Assembly (NCBI GenBank): GCA_963693305.1
Contig: OY855913.1
Span: forward strand, 13,263,701-13,327,700
Direction: 5' to 3'
From: Meandrina meandrites
Lineage: Eukaryota > Cnidaria > Anthozoa > Scleractinia > Meandrinidae
DNA: 64,000 bases
Position numbers and translations under genes: made by a program. Positions 1-12,134 of the stretch are shown here, piece after piece. The notes beneath the pieces are model-generated. The model searched no databases. It saw only the letters and a list, made by a program, of their open reading frames with translations, and was not told the DNA's origin. Position 1 is the stretch's first letter; each line of letters opens with the position of its first letter.

Positions 1-190
1 TTGGGTGCCCACGGCCCAAATCGAGTCACAAGCGCTCCCCGAGCTCAGATCATGAGAAAATCAATTTTTACGGCCGAATCGCAATTTTCATGAAATTGGG
101 TGCTCACCGCCCAAATCGAGTCACAAGCGCTCCCCGAGCTCAGATCATGAGACAATCAATTTTTACGGCCGAATCGCAATTTTCATGAAA
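1..190. repeat. two A-type monomers at the window edge
   Basis: Two complete A-type monomers precede the first recognisable higher-order unit. The first carries TTGGGTGCCC in place of TTGGGTGCTC. The second has GAGACAATC instead of GAGAAAATC, a change also found in one fixed position of the 475-bp units further right. The array continues beyond the left edge, so this is not a boundary. Confidence 0.9.
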
Positions 191-3100
191 TTGGGTGCTC
201 ACGGCCCAAATCGGTGCAAGAGCCGTCCCGGAGCTCAGATCATGAGAAAATCAATTTTTGCGGCCGAATCGCAATTTTCATGAAATTGAGTGCTCACGGC
301 CCAAATCGAGTCACAAGAGCTCCCCGAGCTCAGATCATGAGAAAATCAATTTTTACGGCCGAATCGCAATTTTCATGAAATTGGGTGCTCACGGCCCAAA
401 TCGGCGCAAGAGCCGTCCCGGAGCTCAGATCATGAGAAAATCAATTTTTACTGCCGAATCGCAACTTTCATGAAATTGGGTGCTCACCGATCAAATCGAG
501 TCACAAGCGCTCCCCGAGCTCAGATCATGAGAAAATCAATTTTTACGGCCGAATCGCAATTTTCATGAAATTGGGTGCTCACTGCCCAAATCGGCGCAAG
601 AGCCGTCCCCGAGCTCAGATGATAAGAAAATCAATTTTTACGGCCGAATCGCAATTTTCATGAAATTGGGTGCTCACCGCCCAAATCGAGTCACAAGCGC
701 TCCCCGAGCTCAGATCATGAGAAAATCAATTTTTACGGCCGAATCGCAATTTTCATGAAATTGGGTGCTCACGGCCCAAATCGGCGCAAGAGCCGACCCG
801 GAGCTCAGATCATGAGAAAATCAATTTTTACGGCCGAATCGCAATTTTCATGAAATTGGGTGCTCACTGCCCAAATCGGCGCAAGAGCCGTCCTCGAGCT
901 CAGATGATAAGAAAATCAATTTTTACGGCCGAATCGCAATTTTCATGAAATTGGGTGCTCACCGCCCAAATCGAGTCACAAGCGCTCCCCGAGCTCAGAT
1001 CATGAGAAAATCAATTTTTACGGCCGAATCGCAATTTTCATGAAATTGGGTGCTCACCGCCCAAATCGAGTCACAAGCGCTCCCCGAGCTCATATCATGA
1101 GACAATCAATTTTTACGGCCGAATCGCAATTTTCATGAAATTGGGTGCTCACCGCCCAAATCGAGTCACAAGCGCTCCCCGAGCTCAGATCATGAGAAAA
1201 TCAATTTTTACGGCCGAATCGCAATTTTCATGAAATTGGGTGCTCACGGCCCAAATCGGCGCAAGAGCCGTCCCCGAGCTCAGATCATGAGAAAATCAAT
1301 TTTTACGGCCGAATCGCAACTTTCATGAAATTGGGTGCTCACCGATCAAATCGAGTCACAAGCGCTCCCCGAGCTCAGATCATGAGAAAATCAATTTTTA
1401 CGGCCGAATCGCAATTTTCATGAAATTGGGTGCTCACGGCCCAAATCGGCGAAAGAGCCGTCCCCGAGCTCAGATCATAAGAAAATCAATTTTTACGGCC
1501 GAATCGCAATTTTCATGAAATTGGGTGCTCACGGCCCAAATCGGTGCAAGAGCCGTCCCGGAGCTCAGATCATGAGAAAATCAATTTTTGCGGCCGAATC
1601 GCAATTTTCATGAAATTGAGTGCTCACGGCCCAAATCGAGTCACAAGAGCTCCCCGAGCTCAGATCATGAGAAAATCAATTTTTACGGCCGAATCGCAAT
1701 TTTCATGAAATTGGGTGCTCACGGCCCAAATCGGCGCAAGAGCCGTCCCGGAGCTCAGATCATGAGAAAATCAATTTTTACTGCCGAATCGCAACTTTCA
1801 TGAAATTGGGTGCTCACCGATCAAATCGAGTCACAAGCGCTCCCCGAGCTCAGATCATGAAAAAATCAATTTTTACGGCCGAATCGCAATTTTCATGAAA
1901 TTGGGTGCTCACTGCCCAAATCGGCGCAAGAGCCGTCCCCGAGCTCAGATGATAAGAAAATCAATTTTTACGGCCGAATCGCAATTTTCATGAAATTGGG
2001 TGCTCACCGCCCAAATCGAGTCACAAGCGCTCCCCGAGCTCAGATCATGAGAAAATCAATTTTTACGGCCGAATCGCAATTTTCATGAAATTGGGTGCTC
2101 ACGGCCCAAATCGGCGCAAGAGCCGACCCGGAGCTCAGATCATGAGAAAATCAATTTTTACGGCCGAATCGCAATTTTCATGAAATTGGGTGCTCACTGC
2201 CCAAATCGGCGCAAGAGCCGTCCTCGAGCTCAGATGATAAGAAAATCAATTTTTACGGCCGAATCGCAATTTTCATGAAATTGGGTGCTCACCGCCCAAA
2301 TCGAGTCACAAGCGCTCCCCGAGCTCAGATCATGAGAAAATCAATTTTTACGGCCGAATCGCAATTTTCATGAAATTGGGTGCTCACCGCCCAAATCGAG
2401 TCACAAGCGCTCCCCGAGCTCATATCATGAGACAATCAATTTTTACGGCCGAATCGCAATTTTCATGAAATTGGGTGCTCACCGCCCAAATCGAGTCACA
2501 AGCGCTCCCCGAGCTCAGATCATGAGAAAATCAATTTTTACGGCCGAATCGCAATTTTCATGAAATTGGGTGCTCACGGCCCAAATCGGCGCAAGAGCCG
2601 TCCCCGAGCTCAGATCATGAGAAAATCAATTTTTACGGCCGAATCGCAACTTTCATGAAATTGGGTGCTCACCGATCAAATCGAGTCACAAGCGCTCCCC
2701 GAGCTCAGATCATGAGAAAATCAATTTTTACGGCCGAATCGCAATTTTCATGAAATTGGGTGCTCACGGCCCAAATCGGCGAAAGAGCCGTCCCCGAGCT
2801 CAGATCATAAGAAAATCAATTTTTACGGCCGAATCGCAATTTTCATGAAATTGGGTGCTCACGGCCCAAATCGGTGCAAGAGCCGTCCCGGAGCTCAGAT
2901 CATGAGAAAATCAATTTTTGCGGCCGAATCGCAATTTTCATGAAATTGAGTGCTCACGGCCCAAATCGAGTCACAAGAGCTCCCCGAGCTCAGATCATGA
3001 GAAAATCAATTTTTACGGCCGAATCGCAATTTTCATGAAATTGGGTGCTCACGGCCCAAATCGGCGCAAGAGCCGTCCCGGAGCTCAGATCATGAGAAAA

Positions 3101-3219
3101 TCAATTTTTACTGCCGAATCGCAACTTTCATGAAATTGGGTGCTCACCGATCAAATCGAGTCACAAGCGCTCCCCGAGCTCAGATCATGAGAAAATCAAT
3201 TTTTACGGCCGAATCGCAA
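191..3219. repeat. 14-monomer HOR, 1330 bp, about 2.3 copies
   Basis: Copies lie at 191-1520, 1521-2850 and a partial one at 2851-3219. By box type the order is B A B A B A B B A A A B A B. Reading the two full copies side by side I found a single difference: A at 1861 against G at 531. The third copy departs at 3220, where it has CAACTTTC rather than CAATTTTC. Diagnostic sites in each full copy are TTGAGTGCTC in the second monomer, TCCTCGAG in the eighth, CATATCATGAGACAA in the tenth and GGCGAAAGAG in the fourteenth. Near-identity implies very recent unequal exchange or conversion. Confidence 0.95.
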
Positions 3220-5700
3220 CTTTCATGAAATTGGGTGCTCACCGATCAAATCGAGTCACAAGCGCTCCCCGAGCTCAGATCATGAGAAAATCAATTTTTA
3301 CGGCCGAATCGCAATTTTCATGAAATTGGGTGCTCACGGCCCAAATCGGCGCAAGAGCCGTCCCGGAGCTCAGATCATGAGAAAATCAATTTTTACGGCC
3401 GAATCGCAATTTTCATGAAATTGGGTGCTCACCGATCAAATCGAGTCACAAGCGCTCCCCGAGCTCAGATCATGAGAAAATCAATTTTTACGGCCGAATC
3501 GCAACTTTCATGAAATTGGGTGCTCACCGATCAAATCGAGTCACAAGCGCTCCCCGAGCTCAGATCATGAGAAAATCAATTTTTACGGCCGAATTGCAAT
3601 TTTCATGAAATTGGGTGCTCACGGCCCAAATCGGCGCAAGAGCCGTCCCGGAGCTCAGATCATGAGAAAATCAATTTTTACGGCCGAATCGCAATTTTCA
3701 TGAAATTGGGTGCTCACCGCCCAAATCGAGTCACAAGCGCTCCCCGAGCTCAGATCATGAGAAAATCAATTTTTACGGCCGAATCGCAATTTTCATGAAA
3801 TTGGGTGCTCACGGCCCAAATCGGCGCAAGAGCCGTCCCTGAGCTCAGATCATAAGAAAATCAATTTTTACGGCCGAATCGCAATTTTCATGAAATTGGG
3901 TGCTCACGGCCCAAATCGGTGGAAGAGCAGTCCCGGAGCTCAGATCATGAGAAAATCAATTTTTGCGGCCGAATCGCAATTTTCATGAAATTGGGTGCTC
4001 ACGGCCCAAATCGGCGCAAGAGCCGTCCCGGAGCTCAGATCATGAGAAAATCAATTTTTGCGGCCGAATCGCAATTTTCATGAAATTGGGTGCTCACCGC
4101 CCAAATCGAGTCACAAGCGCTCCCCGAGCTCAGATCATGAGAAAATCAATTTTTACTGCCGAATCGCAATTTTCATGAAATTGGGTGCTCACGGCGTAAA
4201 TCGGTGCAAGAGCCGTCCCGGAGCTCAGATCATGAGAAAATCAATTTTTACGGCGGAATCGCAATTTTCATGAAATTGGGTGCTCACGGCCCAAATCGGC
4301 GCAAGAGCCGTCCCGGAGCTCAGATCATGAGAAAATCAATTTTTGCGGCCGAATCGCAATTTTCATGAAATTGGGTGCTCACCGCCCAAATCGAGTCACA
4401 AGCGCTCCCCGAGCTCAGATCATGAGAAAATCAATTTTTACGGCCGAATCGCAATTTTCATGAAATTGGGTGCTCACGGCTTAAATCGGCGCAAGAGCCG
4501 TCCCTGAGCTCAGATCATAAGAAAATCAATTTTTACGGCCGAATCGCAATTTTCATGAAATTGGGTGCTCACGGCCCAAATCGGTGGAAGAGCAGTCCCG
4601 GAGCTCAGATCATGAGAAAATCAATTTTTGCGGCCGAATCGCAATTTTCATGAAATTGGGTGCTCACGGCCCAAATCGGCGCAAGAGCCGTCCCGGAGCT
4701 CAGATCATGAGAAAATCAATTTTTACGGCGGAATCGCAATTTTCATGAAATTGGGTGCTCACGGCCCAAATCGGCGCAAGAGCCGTCCCGGAGCTCAGAT
4801 CATGAGAAAATCAATTTTTGCGGCCGAATCGCAATTTTCATGAAATTGGGTGCTCACCGCCCAAATCGAGTCACAAGCGCTCCCCGAGCTCAGATCATGA
4901 GAAAATCAATTTTTACGGCCGAATCGCAATTTTCATGAAATTGGGTGCTCACGGCTTAAATCGGCGCAAGAGCCGTCCCTGAGCTCAGATCATAAGAAAA
5001 TCAATTTTTACGGCCGAATCGCAATTTTCATGAAATTGGGTGCTCACGGCCCAAATCGGTGGAAGAGCAGTCCCGGAGCTCAGATCATGAGAAAATCAAT
5101 TTTTGCGGCCGAATCGCAATTTTCATGAAATTGGGTGCTCACGGCCCAAATCGGCGCAAGAGCCGTCCCGGAGCTCAGATCATGAGAAAATCAATTTTTA
5201 CGGCCGAATCGCAATTTTCATGAAATTGGGTGCTCACGGCTTAAATCGGCGCAAGAGCCGTCCCTGAGCTCAGATCATAAGAAAATCAATTTTTACGGCC
5301 GAATCGCAATTTTCATGAAATTGGGTGCTCACGGCCCAAATCGGTGGAAGAGCAGTCCCGGAGCTCAGATCATGAGAAAATCAATTTTTGCGGCCGAATC
5401 GCAATTTTCATGAAATTGGGTGCTCACGGCCCAAATCGGCGCAAGAGCCGTCCCGGAGCTCAGATCATGAGAAAATCAATTTTTGCGGCCGAATCGCAAT
5501 TTTCATGAAATTGGGTGCTCACCGCCCAAATCGAGTCACAAGCGCTCCCCGAGCTCAGATCATGAGAAAATCAATTTTTACGGCCGAATCGCAATTTTCA
5601 TGAAATTGGGTGCTCACCGCCCAAATCGAGTCACAAGCGCTCCCCGAGCTCAGATCATGAGAAAATCAATTTTTACGGCCGAATCGCAATTTTCATGAAA
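3220..5700. repeat. mosaic of A, B and C monomers with 665-, 475- and 285-bp internal spacings
   Basis: No single HOR covers this stretch. C-type monomers start at 3896, 4561, 5036 and 5321, giving spacings of 7, 5 and 3 monomers. An ACGGCTTAAATCGG variant recurs at 4476, 4951 and 5236 with related spacings. This shows duplications of unequal length stacked on one another. The part from about 3.7 to 4.7 kb matches about 8.1 to 9.1 kb at a distance of 4370 bp (46 monomers). Confidence 0.85.
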
Positions 5701-6418
5701 TTGGGTGCTCACTGCCCAAATCGGCGCAAGAGCCGTCCCCGAGCTCAGATGATAAGAAAATCAATTTTTACGGCCGAATCGCAATTTTCATGAAATTGGG
5801 TGCTCACCGCCCAAATCGAGTCACAAGCGCTCCCCGAGCTCAGATCATGAGAAAATCAATTTTTACGGCCGAATCGCAATTTTCATGAAATTGGGTGCTC
5901 ACGGCCCAAATCGGCGCAAGAGCCGACCCGGAGCTCAGATCATGAGAAAATCAATTTTTACGGCCGAATCGCAATTTTCATGAAATTGGGTGCTCACTGC
6001 CCAAATCGGCGCAAGAGCCGTCCTCGAGCTCAGATGATAAGAAAATCAATTTTTACGGCCGAATCGCAATTTTCATGAAATTGGGTGCTCACCGCCCAAA
6101 TCGAGTCACAAGCGCTCCCCGAGCTCAGATCATGAGAAAATCAATTTTTACGGCCGAATCGCAATTTTCATGAAATTGGGTGCTCACCGCCCAAATCGAG
6201 TCACAAGCGCTCCCCGAGCTCATATCATGAGACAATCAATTTTTACGGCCGAATCGCAATTTTCATGAAATTGGGTGCTCACCGCCCAAATCGAGTCACA
6301 AGCGCTCCCCGAGCTCAGATCATGAGAAAATCAATTTTTACGGCCGAATCGCAATTTTCATGAAATTGGGTGCTCACGGCCCAAATCGGCGCAAGAGCCG
6401 TCCCCGAGCTCAGATCAT
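5701..6418. repeat. 718-bp exact copy of 571-1288
   Basis: The distance is 5130 bp (54 monomers). The copy includes rare marks of the 14-monomer unit: ACTGCCC with GATGATAAG, TCCTCGAG near 6021 and CATATCATGAGACAA near 6221. The match ends at 6419, where CATAAG replaces CATGAG (1289). It is therefore a half-unit of the 14-monomer HOR embedded in a mosaic about 2.5 kb downstream of it. Confidence 0.93.
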
Positions 6419-8270
6419 AAGAAAATCAATTTTTACGGCCGAATCGCAATTTTCATGAAATTGGGTGCTCACGGCCCAAATCGGTGCAAGAGCCGTCCCG
6501 GAGCTCAGATCATGAGAAAATCAATTTTTACGGCCGAATCGCAATTTTCATGAAATTGGGTGCTCACGGCCCAAATCGGCGCAAGAGCCGACCCGGAGCT
6601 CAGATCATGAGAAAATCAATTTTTACGGCCGAATCGCAATTTTCATGAAATTGGGTGCTCACTGCCCAAATTGGCGCAAGAGCCGTCCCCGAGCTCAGAT
6701 GATAAGAAAATCAATTTTTACGGCCGAATCGCAATTTTCATGAAATTGGGTGCTCACGGCCCAAATCGGCGCAAGAGCCGTCCCGGAGCTCAGATCATGA
6801 GAAAATCAATTTTTACTGCCGAATCGCCTTTTTCATGAAATTGGGTGCTCACCGATCAAATCGAGTCACAAGCGCTCCCCGAGCTCAGATCATGAGAAAA
6901 TCAATTTTTACGGCCGAATCGCAATTTTCATGAAATTGGGTGCTCACGGCCCAAATCGGCGCAAGAGCCGTCCCGGAGCTCAGATCATGAGAAAATCAAT
7001 TTTTGCGGCCGAATCGCAATTTTCATGAAATTGGGTGCTCACGGCCCAAATCGAGTCACAAGAGCTCCCCGAGCTCAGATCATGAGAAAATCAATTTTTA
7101 CGGCCGAATCGCAATTTTCATGAAATTGGGTGCTCACGGCCCAAATCGGCGCAAGAGCCGTCCCGGAGCTCAGATCATGAGAAAATCAATTTTTACGGCC
7201 GAATCGCAACTTTCATGAAATTGGGTGCTCACCGATCAAATCGAGTCACAAGCGCTCCCCGAGCTCAGATCATGAGAAAATCAATTTTTACGGCCGAATC
7301 GCAATTTTCATGAAATTGGGTGCTCACGGCCCAAATCGGCGCAAGAGCCGTCCCGGAGCTCAGATCATGAGAAAATCAATTTTTACGGCCGAATCGCAAC
7401 TTTCATGAAATTGGGTGCTCACCGATCAAATCGAGTCACAAGCGCTCCCCGAGCTCAGATCATGAGAAAATCAATTTTTACGGCCGAATCGCAATTTTCA
7501 TGAAATTGGGTGCTCACGGCCCAAATCGGCGCAAGAGCTGTCCCGGAGCTCAGATCATGAGAAAATCAATTTTTACGGCCGAATCGCAATTTTCATGAAA
7601 TTGGGTGCTCACGGCCCAAATCGGCGCAAGAGCCGTCCCGGAGCTCAGATCATGAGAAAATCAATTTTTACGGCCGAATCGCAACTTTCATGAAATTGGG
7701 TGCTCACCGATCAAATCGAGTCACAAGCGCTCCCCGAGCTCAGATCATGAGAAAATCAATTTTTACGGCCGAATCGCAATTTTCATGAAATTGGGTGCTC
7801 ACGGCCCAAATCGGCGCAAGAGCCGTCCCGGAGCTCAGATCATGAGAAAATCAATTTTTACGGCCGAATCGCAACTTTCATGAAATTGGGTGCTCACCGA
7901 TCAAATCGAGTCACAAGCGCTCCCCGAGCTCAGATCATGAGAAAATCAATTTTTACGGCCGAATCGCAATTTTCATGAAATTGGGTGCTCACGGCCCAAA
8001 TCGGCGCAAGACCCGTCCCGGAGCTCAGATCATGAGAAAATCAATTTTTACGGCCGAATCGCAATTTTCATGAAATTGGGTGCTCACCGCCCAAATCGAG
8101 TCACAAGCGCTCCCCGAGCTCAGATCATGAGAAAATCAATTTTTACGGCCGAATCGCAATTTTCATGAAATTGGGTGCTCACGGCCCAAATCGGCGCAAG
8201 AGCCGTCCCTGAGCTCAGATCATAAGAAAATCAATTTTTACGGCCGAATCGCAATTTTCATGAAATTGGG
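6419..8270. repeat. A3/B dimer-rich stretch, local 475-bp duplication
   Basis: Mainly alternating B and A3 monomers. A3 has ACCGATC in place of ACCGCCC and is preceded by CAACTTTC in most cases. ACCGATC occurs at 6851, 7231, 7421, 7706 and 7896, so the pair at 7231/7421 is repeated 475 bp later at 7706/7896. The basic dimer is 190 bp. An isolated variant GAATCGCCTTTTTC occurs near 6821. Confidence 0.88.
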
Positions 8271-8856
8271 TGCTCACGGCCCAAATCGGTGGAAGAGCAG
8301 TCCCGGAGCTCAGATCATGAGAAAATCAATTTTTGCGGCCGAATCGCAATTTTCATGAAATTGGGTGCTCACGGCCCAAATCGGCGCAAGAGCCGTCCCG
8401 GAGCTCAGATCATGAGAAAATCAATTTTTGCGGCCGAATCGCAATTTTCATGAAATTGGGTGCTCACCGCCCAAATCGAGTCACAAGCGCTCCCCGAGCT
8501 CAGATCATGAGAAAATCAATTTTTACTGCCGAATCGCAATTTTCATGAAATTGGGTGCTCACGGCGTAAATCGGTGCAAGAGCCGTCCCGGAGCTCAGAT
8601 CATGAGAAAATCAATTTTTACGGCGGAATCGCAATTTTCATGAAATTGGGTGCTCACGGCCCAAATCGGCGCAAGAGCCGTCCCGGAGCTCAGATCATGA
8701 GAAAATCAATTTTTGCGGCCGAATCGCAATTTTCATGAAATTGGGTGCTCACCGCCCAAATCGAGTCACAAGCGCTCCCCGAGCTCAGATCATGAGAAAA
8801 TCAATTTTTACGGCCGAATCGCAATTTTCATGAAATTGGGTGCTCACGGCTTAAAT

Positions 8857-11800
8857 CGGCGCAAGAGCCGTCCCTGAGCTCAGATCATAAGAAAATCAAT
8901 TTTTACGGCCGAATCGCAATTTTCATGAAATTGGGTGCTCACGGCCCAAATCGGTGGAAGAGCAGTCCCGGAGCTCAGATCATGAGAAAATCAATTTTTG
9001 CGGCCGAATCGCAATTTTCATGAAATTGGGTGCTCACGGCCCAAATCGGCGCAAGAGCCGTCCCGGAGCTCAGATCATGAGAAAATCAATTTTTACGGCC
9101 GAATCGCAATTTTCATGAAATTGGGTGCTCACGGCTTAAATCGGCGCAAGAGCCGTCCCTGAGCTCAGATCATAAGAAAATCAATTTTTACGGCCGAATC
9201 GCAATTTTCATGAAATTGGGTGCTCACGGCCCAAATCGGTGGAAGAGCAGTCCCGGAGCTCAGATCATGAGAAAATCAATTTTTGCGGCCGAATCGCAAT
9301 TTTCATGAAATTGGGTGCTCACGGCCCAAATCGGCGCAAGAGCCGTCCCGGAGCTCAGATCATGAGAAAATCAATTTTTGCGGCCGAATCGCAATTTTCA
9401 TGAAATTGGGTGCTCACCGCCCAAATCGAGTCACAAGCGCTCCCCGAGCTCAGATCATGAGAAAATCAATTTTTACGGCCGAATCGCAATTTTCATGAAA
9501 TTGGGTGCTCACCGCCCAAATCGAGTCACAAGCGCTCCCCGAGCTCAGATCATGAGAAAATCAATTTTTACGGCCGAATCGCAATTTTCATGAAATTGGG
9601 TGCTCACGGCCCAAATCGGCGCAAGAGCCGTCCCTGAGCTGAGATCATAAGAAAATCAATTTTTACGGCCGAATCGCAATTTTCATGAAATTAATTGCTC
9701 ACGGCCCAAGTCGACTCACAAGCGCTCCCCGAGCTCAGATCATGAGAAAATCAATTTTTACGGCCGAATCGCAATTTTCATGAAATTGGGTGCTCACGGC
9801 CCAAATCGGCGCAAGAGCCGTCCCGGAGCTCAGATCATGAGAAAATCAATTTTTGCGGCCGAATCGCAATTTTCATGAAATTGGGTGCTCACCGCCCAAA
9901 TCGAGTCACAAGCGCTCCCCGAGCTCAGATCATGAGAAAATCAATTTTTACGGCCGAATCGCAATTTTCATGAAATTGGGTGCTCACGGCCCAAATCGGT
10001 GGAAGAGCAGTCCCGGAGCTCAGATCATGAGAAAATCAATTTTTGCGGCCGAATCGCAATTTTCATGAAATTGGGTGCTCACGGCCCAAATCGGTGGAAG
10101 AGCAGTCCCGGAGCTCAGATCATGAGAAAATCAATTTTTGCGGCCGAATCGCAATTTTCATGAAATTGGGTGCTCACGGCCCAAATCGGCGCAAGAGCCG
10201 TCCCGGAGCTCAGATCATGAGAAAATCAATTTTTGCGGCCGAATCGCAATTTTCATGAAATTGGGTGCTCACCGCCCAAATCGAGTCACAAGCGCTCCCC
10301 GAGCTCAGATCATGAGAAAATCAATTTTTACGGCCGAATCGCAATTTTCATGAAATTGGGTGCTCACGGCCCAAATCGGCGCAAGAGCCGTCCCTGAGCT
10401 CAGATCATAAGAAAATCAATTTTTACGGCCGAATCGCAATTTTCATGAAATTGGGTGCTCACGGCCCAAATCGGTGGAAGAGCAGTCCCGGAGCTCAGAT
10501 CATGAGAAAATCAATTTTTGCGGCCGAATCGCAATTTTCATGAAATTGGGTGCTCACGGCCCAAATCGGCGCAAGAGCCGTCCCGGAGCTCAGATCATGA
10601 GAAAATCAATTTTTACGGCCGAATCGCAATTTTCATGAAATTGGGTGCTCACGGCTTAAATCGGCGCAAGAGCCGTCCCTGAGCTCAGATCATAAGAAAA
10701 TCAATTTTTACGGCCGAATCGCAATTTTCATGAAATTGGGTGCTCACGGCCCAAATCGGTGGAAGAGCAGTCCCGGAGCTCAGATCATGAGAAAATCAAT
10801 TTTTGCGGCCGAATCGCAATTTTCATGAAATTGGGTGCTCACGGCCCAAATCGGCGCAAGAGCCGTCCCGGAGCTCAGATCATGAGAAAATCAATTTTTG
10901 CGGCCGAATCGCAATTTTCATGAAATTGGGTGCTCACCGCCCAAATCGAGTCACAAGCGCTCCCCGAGCTCAGATCATGAGAAAATCAATTTTTACGGCC
11001 GAATCGCAATTTTCATGAAATTGGGTGCTCACCGCCCAAATCGAGTCACAAGCGCTCCCCGAGCTCAGATCATGAGAAAATCAATTTTTACGGCCGAATC
11101 GCAATTTTCATGAAATTGGGTGCTCACGGCCCAAATCGGCGCAAGAGCCGTCCCTGAGCTGAGATCATAAGAAAATCAATTTTTACGGCCGAATCGCAAT
11201 TTTCATGAAATTAATTGCTCACGGCCCAAGTCGACTCACAAGCGCTCCCCGAGCTCAGATCATGAGAAAATCAATTTTTACGGCCGAATCGCAATTTTCA
11301 TGAAATTGGGTGCTCACGGCCCAAATCGGCGCAAGAGCCGTCCCGGAGCTCAGATCATGAGAAAATCAATTTTTGCGGCCGAATCGCAATTTTCATGAAA
11401 TTGGGTGCTCACCGCCCAAATCGAGTCACAAGCGCTCCCCGAGCTCAGATCATGAGAAAATCAATTTTTACGGCCGAATCGCAATTTTCATGAAATTGGG
11501 TGCTCACGGCCCAAATCGGTGGAAGAGCAGTCCCGGAGCTCAGATCATGAGAAAATCAATTTTTGCGGCCGAATCGCAATTTTCATGAAATTGGGTGCTC
11601 ACGGCCCAAATCGGTGGAAGAGCAGTCCCGGAGCTCAGATCATGAGAAAATCAATTTTTGCGGCCGAATCGCAATTTTCATGAAATTGGGTGCTCACGGC
11701 CCAAATCGGCGCAAGAGCCGTCCCGGAGCTCAGATCATGAGAAAATCAATTTTTGCGGCCGAATCGCAATTTTCATGAAATTGGGTGCTCACCGCCCAAA

Positions 11801-12134
11801 TCGAGTCACAAGCGCTCCCCGAGCTCAGATCATGAGAAAATCAATTTTTACGGCCGAATCGCAATTTTCATGAAATTGGGTGCTCACGGCCCAAATCGGC
11901 GCAAGAGCCGTCCCTGAGCTCAGATCATAAGAAAATCAATTTTTACGGCCGAATCGCAATTTTCATGAAATTGGGTGCTCACGGCCCAAATCGGTGGAAG
12001 AGCAGTCCCGGAGCTCAGATCATGAGAAAATCAATTTTTGCGGCCGAATCGCAATTTTCATGAAATTGGGTGCTCACGGCCCAAATCGGCGCAAGAGCCG
12101 TCCCGGAGCTCAGATCATGAGAAAATCAATTTTT
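8857..12134. repeat. 16-monomer HOR, 1520 bp, two copies
   Basis: Copies run from about 8857 to 10380 and from about 10380 to 11900, and the match continues to 12134, where G (12135) faces A (10615). Shared diagnostic monomers at 1520-bp distance include ACGGCTTAAATCGG (9131 and 10651), the rare GAGCTGAGATCATAAG (near 9640 and 11160), a D monomer (9691 and 11211) and adjacent C monomers (9976 and 10071; 11496 and 11591). The left end is set by a mismatch before it: ACGGCTT at 8846 against ACGGCCC at 10366. Confidence 0.92.

Noticed and set aside
191..2850. Near-identical 1330-bp units as an assembly artefact
   Set aside because: One mismatch separates the copies, and recent duplication is expected in satellites. 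I cannot exclude a copy-number error without reads, so this remains open and is not claimed.
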